In this document: positions 25,401 through 36,480 of the stretch, piece after piece
Numbering within the stretch: position 1 is the stretch's first letter
Layout: each line of letters starts with the position of its first letter
From: Brevipalpus yothersi
Taxonomy: Eukaryota; Arthropoda; Arachnida; Trombidiformes; Tenuipalpidae
Direction of reading: 5' to 3'
Assembly: GCA_003956705.1 (NCBI GenBank)
Contig: QZCP01000141.1
Coordinates: forward strand, 1-64,000
DNA length: 64,000 nucleotides
Translations under genes and position numbers: made by a program
The notes under the pieces: model-generated
The model's database searches: none
Seen by the model: the letters and a program-made list of their open reading frames with translations, nothing else
What the model was told of the DNA's origin: nothing

Positions 25401-28400
25401 CTTATGCTTATGCTACAATTTTTGTTATTCCCTTAAATTTTTATACTATTATATGCTGACTTGTGAGGTGAAAAATTTTCGCAAATCTAGCAAGTAATAC
25501 AGAGATCAGTGAGCCAAGAGAATGACCACAGAACTATTTAAGCTCACAAGGAATTCACTTTTTTCAGCCAGAATTCGTTCTGGCTTATGAGACTCGAGGT
25601 GCGAGAATGCGGAAGATATATGATCCTTTATTTGTCATTCTCTTTCTTATATGTACTCTTTTTTCTCTCTCTCTCTTTCTTACTTTCTTTCTCTTTTTGC
25701 ATCGATCCGTGATGCTGAAAAGCATCTCTCATGAGTATTGAAGGGATTGTTCACGACCCAACTGATGATCAAGAGAGAGAAAAGTGAGAGAATGTGCTTC
25801 GGAAACATATAGAAACTGATAACCAATGAGTAAGGTAAAAATGATGATGACCATTAGCCACAATATTCGGACTGAGATGAGTTTTTTTTTGTGAGGTTAT
25901 ATGATTTTGGGTTTTGTTTTTTTGTATAGTTCCCCTATTCTTGCCAGTTTAGCTTGAATCTCGAAGCGTGGTTATGAAGTTGAACACATTTTTGCAATAT
26001 ATCAGACCAATTTTTCACTACTTTTCAAGCAAAAGTTGAAAGAAGGTGAAGAGTTAAAAAAGGAGAAGAAAAAGAATAAGAAGAGAAAAAGATGAAAAAG
26101 ATGAAAGAGGAAGAAAGAGGAACAAGTGATGGAGAGGAATAATGTTAGAAGAGGGAAAGAGGAGCTCATAGCTTTTGACAAGCAAATGTTCAACGTGGGC
26201 ACCACTTGGGTTGAATAGATCAATAACTTTTTTCCATTGAAGACATTTTTGGCAACAGTAATACTCTATAGTAGATACTGTCTGGTCGATTCTGGAATAG
26301 TCAAGGCCACTACAGAATGAGGGGGAGAGAGAATAGGAGAGAGAATCCCCGGAATACCTCAAATGATGTAACCAATCTTGTGATGGAAATAAAATTGTAT
26401 TCTTCTTTCATACTTGTAGATACATATGAACATTATATACACATTTATATATATATATATTCTCTTTTTCATTCTCTTCCATGTTCTTTTGCAAACAAAC
26501 AAAAAACAACATCTACAGTTATGTTGGATTTGGAGTACTTCTTGATCGGACTACAAATCGAGTGGTTATATCAAATGAAACATCCTACATTCAGTCAACT
26601 TTTGTACTTCCATCACTTTTTCAAAAGTGGCAAGATTGCTGTGAACAGGCAATTGTGTGCTGCCTGAAATATCTTCGCCATGACATACCATCGGCCATTG
26701 AGGACAGTATGCTGGATGGTAGAGTGGTGAGAATATCCAGACGAATTAGTGATGAAACTAGAACACACTGCCCGAAGACATGGGATGGATGGTCATGTTG
26801 GCATGAGCCAACGCCAGCCAATTCAACGGCATCACAAGAGTGCCCACAACATATGATTTATTTCGTTAACAGTGATGATGATGGCTCAGATGTGCCACAT
26901 TGTACTGGTAAGTTGTATGCACCCTAATAATATACTGAACTGTATAGATGGGTAAACCTGGAGAATGTCATGGGAGAGAAAAGTTCTAGTTACAAGAGGA
27001 AATAGGGTCCTTTAGCGATAATATATGACATCTTGTTTTCAGTATAGAGATCTGAGAAGCTACATGTTGCAGCTTGTCAATTTTTATGAAGAAAAATAGC
27101 CAGGCATAGAATACACAAATAGTTGCCATGTTGAGCAATGATTTTAATTTGAAAAGAAAGCAAAAAAGTTCAAAGACAACCTTAAATTCTATTTAGTTCA
27201 ATTTATTTCAAGTTTGATGAAATTTAGATCTTTAGGAGTCATTTTTACTTCAGTTCTAGTGAAAGGAAATGAGTTTAAGCAGATTTCAAATGAGTAAATC
27301 GAAGGTAAAAGTCCAAGAAGTCTCTAAAAATTAGATATATCCGTTACTTTTCACAAGAAACTTGTAGCTTTTAAGAACTCAATAAACACCATTAGAACAC
27401 AAGCAAACGCAGAAACAGAGAATGAAGAACTGAAAATCAAACTTTATTCTAGCGTATGATGAGAATAAAGCATCTAAATGATTTTACTGTCACGGTATTT
27501 TCTAGACGCAATTGAGGAATACTTTGAAGATCTTTCAATTCTTTCTGGTTGAATAGAATCAATCTTTGGTTTGTGAAGAGGCAATATTCATTGAAATTTT
27601 TGTTTAAGATGTTTGCGGACTGTTTATATGTTTACTTCTACTCAAGTGGGACTTCATTTCAAAATTGACTGCTTACAAAATCAACGAAAAGAAGAGAAAA
27701 TATGATCAAATCATAGTTTTTTTCATGTAACGGTATTTTTTGTGCCGTGAGAAAGTAAATAGTAAAACTTTCCTGGCCAAAATGGTGGACTCTTCTCATC
27801 AAGTCTTTCCTTTTTCTTCTTTTTTCCCATTCAACTAGGCTTAGCTTTCAAGAAGTGTGATGTGAATGGCTCTTGGGTCAAAGAATGGGGACGTGAATGG
27901 ACCAATTATTCTAACTGTGCCCGGGAGGATGTAAGTAGTATTGTTAATCCTATGTATTTTTCAAGCTAATATAAGAGCTCAATTTTTGTCTAAAGAAAAG
28001 TCATTCAAAAGTACAAATAGACAAGCCTTACACATGTATTGCTCACAATTGCTTGTATACTAAAGCTTAGAATGGAATGAAAGAAACAATCTTGTGTGTA
28101 AGCGATTCATGAATAGACCAATCTGAGAATCCATAAACAAATTAATTAGTCTCAATAGTTTGTCCACATTCGTAAGCTTCCCTGGAGCAAATAGATTTAT
28201 TCTCTGATGTGTACACTTTTCTAAAGTAATTCCTGATCATTATCATTCTCTCCTGAAAACATGGTCTAGAATTTTATTTTGGTGGATTTGTGAAAGTTTT
28301 TTTTCTATTCCTTCAAATTTTAGGTACCCTTTCGACGAACTCATTATGCGATCATAATTCATTTGACATCAGCTGCATTCATTATACCAGCTTTGGGTGT

Positions 28401-31400
28401 ATTTTTGTACTATAGGTATTGTTGAAATACTCTAACAAGATAGAAAATCTCAGCAAATTAAAACTATAATTGAAATAAATTTCTCTTTCTTCCCATCTCA
28501 CACAGGCAACTTTCTTATACTAATCGTGTTAAAATTCATATGAATCTACTTATGTGTTCTCTGTGTTTCTCAATTCTGAAAGTACTCATGGCATTCGATT
28601 CTCTCAAGCGTTCCAAAGTTGGACATTATGTTCCAGTTGAATCACCGATCACCGCATCATCATACGATTCAGAGACAATATTGAGTGTAAATGATGAAAG
28701 TATAGCCTCAAATTCATTCCGAATCGATGCACATTATTGCTTTTTATTACACGTTTTGGCTAAATATTTTCGTTCAACCACATATTTTTGGATGTTTAAT
28801 GAAGCTTTCTATTTACATCAATTGATGTCCAAAGTTTTTACCACTCCAAGTTTACGTTCTCTCATCACTTTCGCTTATGGTGTGCCATTGATCATCCACA
28901 TCACCTATATAACTACTCGAAGTTTATCGAATACCGTTACTTACAGTTCTGTTAACAATTCAGTTGTGAATTCTCGAACATTAGAAAAAATTTCATTCGA
29001 TACTATAAATGATGTCAAATTATCATCTGCAATGCCTTCATTTCCAGTGGACATTAGTCATGTGAATTTGAACAAATTGACATCCAATATTAGCGATATA
29101 AATTCAGCAACTTTTCTATCAGCTGATCATAATCTTATTCTACCAACACCAACACCATCATTGCCATTTCAACCATCAACCTCAATATTACCATCAACTT
29201 TTAGACCTAAATTTACATTCGTCGGTGAAATGTCACGATCAAGTGATCCGTGCTGGTTATGGCCATCAGTACTATGGAATGAATGGATAGTGAATGGACC
29301 ATCTTTGGCCATTCTTGCGGTAAGATATATAAACCACACAAACACACATATAATCAATAGATTTAGGAATATATTTATACATATATTAATGTTGAGAAAG
29401 AGAGGGGAAAAAGTTTTTTTGGGATGCTCAACTCACTGAATAGTAATTAACTGCTCTTTTGGGATTAAATCGGCCATAAATATGATCATTTTTCGCTTCA
29501 TCAAAAAGCAATAATCGATTCTTAGTCTATTCCTCTTATTTCAACACCTCATTGGATAGCAATTGAGAGGATATCATTCTTTTGTTATTGTCCACATTCT
29601 TTCCATCCTCTTCCTTTTCCTCTTCTTCCTCTTCTTCTCCATCCTCCAATCGATATGTTGACATAACCAAGTCGCAGGTTTTCACAAAGTCCATTGAGTA
29701 ATAATGGTCACTGCACTGTTGGACAGATAAATTACTCTGAGAGAAAAAGAGAACTTCCTCAGATGCTAGATCGTTTAAGGTCTATGCTTGATTTATCTTA
29801 TTTCTCTTGCATGGACAGGGGGAAAGCAATCAATGACCATTTAATCATTGTAAAGACAAGTGTGATGGATTGTCTTGAAGAAAATGCATGTTTCTTTTCA
29901 CATTATCCAATGCCTACTGCCAAGGATTCACATTGTTTCTGGAAAATCTCAAAACGAAGAGAGAGAAAAAAAAATTTTTCCCTTCCTCGGGACATCATAA
30001 AACACAATTCACTGTTGGTTTCTTACAGTTGATCTATTCCTATTCTTTCTCTTCTATTCTCTTCCCCAGATCAATGGAATACTGCTGATAGCCATATTGA
30101 AGGAAATATCAGCCAAAGCTGCTGCAACTCCTGCCTCATGTACTTCAACCCCTTCGCCTCATCAAGTTCGTCGAAATCTTCTTCGAAATCCATCTTCACC
30201 GGAAAAAGCGTCCATCACTCGAACATCCTTCCTAGTATCGCTACGGGCAGCATGCTTACTTCTTCCTCTCTATGGTCTAAATTTTTTGGTACTTCTATAT
30301 CGACCACCGACATCGTAAGTCTTTTCTTCCTGCTTTTTGACTGGGTTCTTGAAATAATTATGAAAAGTTTCAAGAAGAAAAAATTCATACTATTGTTGAC
30401 TGTAAAACATTGTATTTTTGTTTCTCATTGGAGCTTCTCATTAATTTTGTAGAATGGAAGAGAAGATCAAAAATTTTTACTCCTTCCATTCAATTTTGAT
30501 GCACTTCTTCCCTTCACAGAATATGTTGGATTAACGAGCTACACCATTACGCATCAAATACCTTGGATGGCCTACAAGGATGCCTTGTATCAATACTCTA
30601 CTGTTTTCTTAATAATGAGGTAATCAAAATGATATTTATTGGAAGTTTTGAGCCCAAAATAATCCTGTGTGAAGTAGAATCCGAGATTATCCTGATTCTG
30701 ATGTTCAGGAGAAAATTTGTTCTCATTTTTCTCCCTTGATGTTCTCTGAGCAAAGCAGGTAATATTTTTTTGATCCTCAAAGATAAGCTAGTTGGGAAAT
30801 CACTACAAAAATCAACTGGGAAACAATTCCAGATAGGTGATGGAAGAAGGAGGTTCCAGTGGAAACCTCATATTGTTCAGCTTCATGATTGACAGAAATA
30901 TAATCTTCTACTGGCAATCCTCTGCTCAGCGATATTATGAGATATTCTTGTATTTCCTTTTCTGTTTAACTTTATGTCATATTCATTCTTTACCTGATAG
31001 AATTCTTGATTTGATATTGAGACTTTTTTGGTTAAATTCTAGCTTTTTATGCTATACTTGATCTCAAATATGATTCTTGGTGATCAAGAGTTCCTTTAGC
31101 AATAGAATTTTCTCTACAGAGTTATTAAATTTATTTTTTTCCCTCTCCCCAAGTGTGCTCATAGTCACGCTTTGAGGCTCTGAGAACCCATTAGACACCA
31201 AGATCCCAGGGAATATCGGTCATAGTTCATCTCTCAATGAAGCATGATAGGCTAAAGTTTTTTTTCGTTCTTTATTAGACACAGTCCATCAGATCATGGT
31301 TCAGTAGAGACCATAATGCTCATATAACCTCTACTGGATTCTTAACATTTGTAAGCTTTCAAGATAGGTAATACATTTAGGATTTTTTGCGAGTTTTCAT

Positions 31401-32399
31401 GAGTTTTTCGATCCTTTTGATCAAAAACAAAAATTTTCGTACGTGAGTTTCCATTGTGTCGATGTGGGCAGCTCTTTTAGCTGAGGTGTATCAAAATTTA
31501 CTCTATAAGACAGGGAATCTGATGAGTCTTGCTTTTTTTCCATTGGTGTGAAAATAAATCGGATAATCTTCTTAACCGATATATTCCAATATATTCTTTT
31601 TCCATCAGCTTCCATCCATGTAATAGAAACCATTAGTCTTCCAACGATAGACCAAGATGTCGGATGAATTGTGATGACTTTTTTTGATTCTTGAACCAAA
31701 TTTTTCCCACCATATTTTTCTGCTAAGTGTGCTTTTTGATAGCTTTCTAAGTGATTTTCCATTGCTAGCCACAAAATTTTGAATCATTCCAATTCATGTA
31801 AGGTCTTCAGATTACAAGGATAAAAGTAAAACCTCAGAGTGGAAAAATCGTCCAAAATTGTAGCTTTTGTTAGCCTTTTCCGGTAAAGCTTGGATCCATT
31901 CATGATGATGATCAATGATTTTTTCATCCCAGATTTTCGCTTCCACATGATTGAGAACCTCTCTCAGAGGACAAACTTGAAAATGCTCTTCAATCTTACA
32001 TGAGTGATCATTTTCAACTAACGGAAGCTGAATTGACACTTTTTTTATGATGATAAAAACTTTCGCAAGAGCTGATTTTTTTCAGCTCTTTTTTTCTAGA
32101 CTTTTTCTTTCTCATTCTGTAAAGCTCGTCTCACATGTATTGCTATTGTTTTGTTCCACATGTCTCACATGGTATATCTTGAAGAATTTTCACCTCTTAT
32201 TTGACATGCAATTCGATTCGCGCCCGAAATCAGAGCTATACTGAAGTGCCTTTCCTGATGAACTGATTTTTAAAAAATCTTTACCCCCTTTTTTTCATTC
32301 TATTTTCGACAGGTTCGAGCCCACCTTCGAAGATCAATTTTTGGAAGACGAGATCAACAAAACATCAATTTTACGGAGATTGTTCCAACAAGCCATTGA
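18556..32399 (+). CDS. Class B (secretin-family) G protein-coupled receptor, nine coding exons
   Basis: Exons: 18556-18630, 19740-19882, 26519-26907, 27839-27930, 28324-28415, 28506-29319, 30070-30314, 30520-30619, 32313-32399. All have GT-AG borders and matching phases, giving 678 residues. Residues 1-25 are a hydrophobic signal peptide. A Cys-rich ectodomain ends in a hormone-receptor domain (CPKTWDGWSCWHE near 164-176, then ECPQH, KKCDVNGSW, WTNYSNC to ~230). TM1 is ~239-262, TM2 ~274-294, TM3 ~342-370 (FWMFNEAFYLHQL), TM4 ~381-401 (YGVPLI), TM5 ~523-545 (VNGPSLAIL...INGILL), TM6 LRAACLLLPLYGLN, TM7 NTLDGLQGCLVSILYCFLNN, then a 28-residue tail. The TM3 Cys 342 and loop-2 CW at 513-514 are kept. 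Loop 1 (~45 residues), loop 2 (>100) and intracellular loop 3 are enlarged. Ligand and subtype are unknown. Confidence 0.9.
18692..18734. repeat. (CT)n followed by poly-T, in receptor intron 1
   Basis: CT units run directly into a T homopolymer, about 60 bp after the donor of the receptor's first coding exon. The tract lies far from the acceptor at 19739, so it is not that intron's polypyrimidine tract. Confidence 0.9.
20911..20960. repeat. (CT)n microsatellite in receptor intron 2
   Basis: About 25 perfect CT units. Confidence 0.95.
22063..22462. repeat. (CT)n microsatellite with embedded assembly gap
   Basis: Perfect CT dinucleotides flank a run of 265 N (22114-22378). The gap is bounded on both sides by the same repeat, so the array probably exceeds read length; its true size is unknown. 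Confidence 0.95.
30620..32312 (+). other. Last intron of the class B receptor, with antisense open frames
   Basis: The intron joins NNE to VRAHLRRS in the receptor tail. On the opposite strand it contains open frames at 32039-31812 (75 codons) and 31774-31421 (117 codons) of ordinary protein-like composition in different frames. The first lacks an ATG start. They might be exons of a nested antisense gene or relics; I do not recognise them. Confidence 0.4.
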
Positions 32400-32578
32400 A
32401 ATAAAAATAGATAAAAATTTTCTAATAGCACATGAATCAGGATTCCCTGAAAGTAATCCTCTTCCATTTTAAGCTCAATGATGGCAGCATTTAACTCATC
32501 TTCTGTATATGTCATCCTTGTATTGTTGTGATGTACTTTATTGGAAGTTTGCTCTTCAATTATTATTTTCACCTTCAT
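32354..32578 (-). CDS. Possible antisense coding segment, acidic, unrecognised
   Basis: From an ATG at 32578 the minus strand encodes MKVKIIIEEQTSNKV...MTYTEDELNAAIIELKMEEDYFQ before becoming hydrophobic. In frame upstream, acidic residues (IDEIEIEVHGEDDE) continue to about 32635. The composition is protein-like, whereas the last ~25 residues look like read-through. It overlaps the last receptor exon in antisense. The YTEDELNAAI stretch loosely recalls the start of pipsqueak or Tigger/CENP-B type helix-turn-helix segments, but this is too short to assign. It could belong with the open frames at 31421-32039. No convincing donor or acceptor was found. Confidence 0.25.
   Translation of the reverse strand: MKVKIIIEEQTSNKVHHNNTRMTYTEDELNAAIIELKMEEDYFQGILIHVLLENFYLFLFQWLVGTISVKLMFC
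32400..32405 (+). terminator. Polyadenylation signal abutting the receptor stop codon
   Basis: AATAAA begins at the base directly after the TGA of the class B receptor (32397-32399). If used, the 3' UTR would be only about 20-30 nt; a second A-rich stretch follows. Confidence 0.4.
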
Positions 32579-32973
32579 TTCATCGTCTTCTCCATGTACT
32601 TCTATTTCGATCTCATCAATCGAGCGCGCGCGTTTCTCTTGTGATAATAATTATCTCTCTCAATTTTTATATCTGTGGAATATCATCTCTCTCTCTCTCT
32701 ATGATAAAATTTTTCAGTCTATCTTCTACTTGATATTGTGAGCTAATCAGATGCTTATCATGTCAAATTTTATTCATAAAATGTCATCCAATAACATGTA
32801 AATGTTATCTAATTTCCGATAAAAAATCAAACTTGATCATTGGAACAGAGATTATCTAGGATCATCAATAAATTATGTTCTAAATTATCCTTCTTTTTTG
32901 CGTTTTTTCAGTAACTCGTAACTAGTAACTTTTTCAGAAATTTTGGTTAAAACATTTCGCTTTTAAATTGATT

Positions 32974-33523
32974 TTAATAGTAAAATGCACCAGGATAATG
33001 GTGTTTATGGAACAAATAAGAATTCGGAAAGAATAAATTGGCTGATTGAAGTTGCATAGCTGCTGGCTCATCTCTTGGATAACTGTATGGAAGAGCATTC
33101 AATTGATTTGCATGTGTATATTCACCATAACCGATTCTGAGTTCACTGTAAAATGAGAGATAAGCAGCAAAAATTGAGAATGATTCTGTTTCACAGTTGA
33201 TAGAGTTTGTTGGAAGGTTTTGATAAATTTTCGAAATCTCTGATCAGCAATAGGTAATGTGTGTGTGAGAGTACTTACGGGTAATGAAGTTTGCCTTTGG
33301 TGGCCACTCTGAGTGAATAAGCTGGAAAAATATTTTTCATTACATGATGTGGAACTTTGAAAGTATAATCTTTCATACGAGGTAATGATTTGAGGATCTC
33401 AAGTTTGGGTAAACTGTAATGGCCAATAGCTCCATTGGGTAAAGTGAAAGTCAGTGAAAATGATTCCCTGATCATCAATAAACACAATATCCATCGAATG
33501 GGAAACATATTTTCAATATACAT
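32974..33523 (-). CDS. Small secreted protein, tandem copy A
   Basis: Exons 33523-33279 and 33145-32974, with a 133-bp GT-AG intron, give 138 residues. The first in-frame ATG is 33523; a second at 33508 (MFPIRWILCLLMIRESFS) places a signal peptide at the very N-terminus and may be the true start. The mature part is His/Tyr/Pro-rich, with FKVPHHVMKNIFPAYSLRV and a C-terminal half containing GYGEYTHANQLNALPYSYP and ending HHYPGAFYY. There are no cysteines after the signal peptide. Its neighbour at 34046-34404 has the same strand, the same two-exon layout and the same intron phase after a Pro codon, and a similar F-(K/R)-(V/L)-P..H....NI core, so the two are probably diverged tandem duplicates. 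No known family is recognised; cuticle or secretion roles are possible but unproven. Confidence 0.7.
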
Positions 33524-34045
33524 TGTATTCACACTTGTATACACAAAGTATCATGCTGAATTGTACTTGGAAATGATAAGAAAATATTTATCATTTCAAG
33601 GTCAACTTAAAACCAGAAGCTATATTGGTCCAATTTAGGTCAATGAAATTAAGGTCATCGTCCGCCGGCTCATCTTGCGTCATCCTTAATATTCATCAAT
33701 CTGTATATCTGACAGTCAGCTGTTTTAGGGGTTCATGCTGATTTTCGAATTTGATATGTGAATATGAAAGTACATTTCTTTCTTCGTGAGAATGATCGAT
33801 ACAGTACAAGGGAATAGTATTTTGATGAAATTTTATATTATATTGAGAGAAAGAAATTCGGACAAAATTAGACACAAAGTTTCGATTATTTTTTTATTCA
33901 CGATTATTATTATACTCGGTGAATATAATTGAGGTAAACTTTGAATATTTACATTTGAACAATTATCATAATAGGATGACTTCTTCTCATTAGACCAACA
34001 CCTAAGCACAGTTTCACGTTTCCCATCGAAAAAGAGAGGATCAAT

Positions 34046-34404
34046 TTACCACGGAATACCAGGTCCATGAATCAAATGATGAATTCCAGGCTGATTGAAA
34101 ATCTGGCCTCGGTGTATCAAATCAAGAATTGGAAACCGAACAACCCTGTTGGAAAGATTGTTTGATGTCTTCAATTTGTTTTGTTGATAGTAGATTGATA
34201 TATATTCGAAACTATTCAAACACTCAATAATACTTACGGGCGATGTTTAACACCATCAGTGACGAATCTTATGTGAATAGGAGTCAATAAATCAACAATA
34301 TTCTCTAATTGATGTGGAATAGGAAGACGAAACACAAATTCACTATTCACAGTGGCCCAAATTACAAAGAGAAGTAAAACAAAAAATGTCAGAGAGTTTA
34401 ACAT
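34046..34404 (-). CDS. Small secreted protein, tandem copy B
   Basis: Exons 34404-34238 and 34145-34046, with a 92-bp GT-AG intron, give 88 residues. The open frame extends upstream only from a GTG, so the ATG at 34404 is taken; it begins MLNSLTFFVLLLFVIWATVNS, a clear signal peptide. The mature chain (about 67 residues) has no cysteine and is hydrophobic and His/Pro-rich: FRLPIPHQLENIVDLL, VVRFPILDLIHRG, then GIHHLIHGPGIPW at the C-terminus. A TATATATA at 34531-34538 lies upstream at a plausible promoter distance. It shares orientation, exon layout and intron phase with copy A. It could be a secreted structural protein or a short peptide precursor; no dibasic-flanked amidated peptide is evident. 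Confidence 0.65.
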
Positions 34405-34530
34405 TTTCGCTGGAATTTTCGAAAACGAATTTCGTGAAGTTAAAGCAAAAAAAATACTCAACACGACATCAATGCGAAGCACTGCATGGGAAGCGAAACA
34501 CTGTTCGACATCTTCGGTTTGTTTCGTACA

Positions 34531-34538
34531 TATATATA
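34531..34538 (-). promoter_or_regulatory. Candidate TATA box for secreted protein B
   Basis: A TATATATA element lies 127 bp upstream of the copy B start codon on the minus strand, allowing a 5' UTR of roughly 100 nt. Placement is consistent with a tissue-restricted TATA promoter; this is inference. Confidence 0.4.
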
Positions 34539-34607
34539 GTGCAATTAAGTGTGGTCATTGTTCCGTTCAGAGCACTCGGCAAGAGGAGTGAATGAACGAA
34601 AGCATTG

Positions 34608-34610
<3 letters not shown>

Positions 34611-34662
<52 letters not shown>
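34611..34662. repeat. (GA)n microsatellite
   Basis: About 26 perfect GA units, 75 bp upstream of the candidate TATA box of secreted protein B; GAGA-type binding sites could act there. Confidence 0.95.
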
Positions 34663-34664
<2 letters not shown>

Positions 34665-36480
34665 CCAGGTCAGCCAAAACGCTATGAATCAGGAAAGAAT
34701 ATTGCCGAAGTAATTTTGTCCCACAATTGAGAAACATTCTCACATTCAATTGGTGTGAAATAATGCAACACCTTCAATGACCATCTTTTTTAGGCGCTTT
34801 CAACTAGAGCATCATATCAGTTATTGATCGTTAATTTGAAAATGTGTTCTCTGAAATTTTTTGGAGAAAAGAATCGATATTCATGTAATTCTTCATCGTT
34901 CTCATCTCTATGGTGGTGAAAATTTATCCTCTACCATTTGAATCCCTTCTACTGGGTGTTACGAATAGATATCATAATATAAGTCTATTTTGCACTCACA
35001 AGAGCTCTAAACAGTTGAGATATTCGATATCTGTCAGTTCTCAATTATGGCAAGATTGGAGTAAAGAATGCCTCTCGATTCTGGAGGATTACTATTATGC
35101 AAGGGATTCATGTCCTGGCTGTCAGGAGATGAGTTTAATTATTCGTTAATGATCAGTCAGTCAACATGCTTGTCAAAAAAGTAAATTTTTGCCACTAATG
35201 TTTGATCTTCTTTCTGATAGTGAAAGTTGTTGACAAAAATAGAATAACAAAGCTTCAGTTTCAGATTTTCCAGCACGAACTCTATTCGAGTTTATATGCA
35301 AGTAAAACATATTAACAAGTATCAGCCTCGGATGGCTGGACATGGGCTCATAGTCCGTTACCAGACTCTCTTTTTCTCTCTCTCTAAAAGTAGCTCATCA
35401 GGCCTAAAATGCGTGTCCGGATACTTGGACAGTCACTTTGTGATCAGTTCGGGCTGCAATTTTCCGCAAGCATCTCCAAATAGCTCTTGGACCCTACTGG
35501 TGTGGGACACTATAACAGGGTGGCTTGTGTGTGTGTATGCTTCTCAGGCTATTGGTCATTTGAGGAGGCCACAAGAAGAGAGGACGAAAAGAACAAGAAA
35601 AAAAATACTTTCCAATGCTAACTTAAGTTTCACTTTCAAGGAACCCGAAAAAAATATTTAAATTACGTGATAAGACTGCAAATGATCGAATTCATCACCA
35701 TGAAGTCTTCTCACATCTTTTCACCAATTCGAGCGTTTGTAAGAGTGAAATCTGAACCGAAAGCTTATATAAGTGCAAAAGAATTTGAATTCCAGTAGCA
35801 TTCATTTTGTGGACGATTTAACCATGTAAGCTTGAATAACTTTTTTCATTGACTGGATATTGGAAGATAATTTTCGAACATTCTATAATGATAGCCTCTT
35901 GATATGACGTGATCTTACAATAGAAACCAAATGCCTGGTATACAATATGTAATAAAACCTTAACAATGATTGAAATTACGTCATCAAATCTTAATTGGGT
36001 TGAATTAAGTCAATAGTTTCTAGCCGACATGGGATGAACTGATGATTTGCATTCCTTAGTTGGTCTAAGAGCTCAAGTCCGCATCCACTTATTGATGTCC
36101 ATGTCTATCAAAGTTTCAAAATGAGCGAAACATGAATATTTGCTGGACGCTAGTTTGGTTGACAAAAAAAGTATGAAACTAAAATGAAAAGATGCATCTA
36201 GTTTTAAGGAGCATGGTCAAAAATTAAGTGCTTTTGTGAATGATTTATTCGGTGAATTCACTGCTGTGACATTTCTATAAAGTAGAATGCGCACTCATTG
36301 AAAGGTTTAATAAATTGGTAGTACTTAAAATATTTGAAATGGATACGAATGAAAAATTTCATAAGATGAAAAATGAGGGAGAGAAAGAGAGAAAAAGAGA
36401 TGGAAGAAGAAGCATAAGAAAGAGAGAGATAGAAAGAGAAGAGGAAGATTAGTTTGTGATGTGGAATAAATAAGAATATT

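Larger units (their letters stand above)
19883..26518 (+). other. 6.6 kb intron 2 of the class B receptor
   Basis: This intron lies within the ectodomain-coding part of the receptor. It holds (CT)n tracts at about 20911-20960 and 22063-22462, the latter interrupted by an N gap, and a short (GA)n near 21610. Several short open frames exist; none shows family resemblance, and those near 21877-22650 are translations of the microsatellite. It is far longer than the introns of neighbouring genes. Confidence 0.6.
34405..36480. other. Intergenic region between copy B and SMC3
   Basis: It contains a (GA)n tract at 34611-34662 and GA-rich sequence at about 36375-36450. Open frames up to 121 codons (35296-35661) lack family resemblance and are not called. 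Confidence 0.55.

Noticed and set aside
31421..31787. Dynein light chain (Tctex-type) identity for the antisense frames
   Set aside because: The W...DG...W pattern loosely resembles it, but order, spacing and the long tail do not fit, so no family is claimed.
35296..35661. 121-codon plus-strand open frame
   Set aside because: No start context, no homologous motif and atypical composition; likely chance in intergenic DNA.
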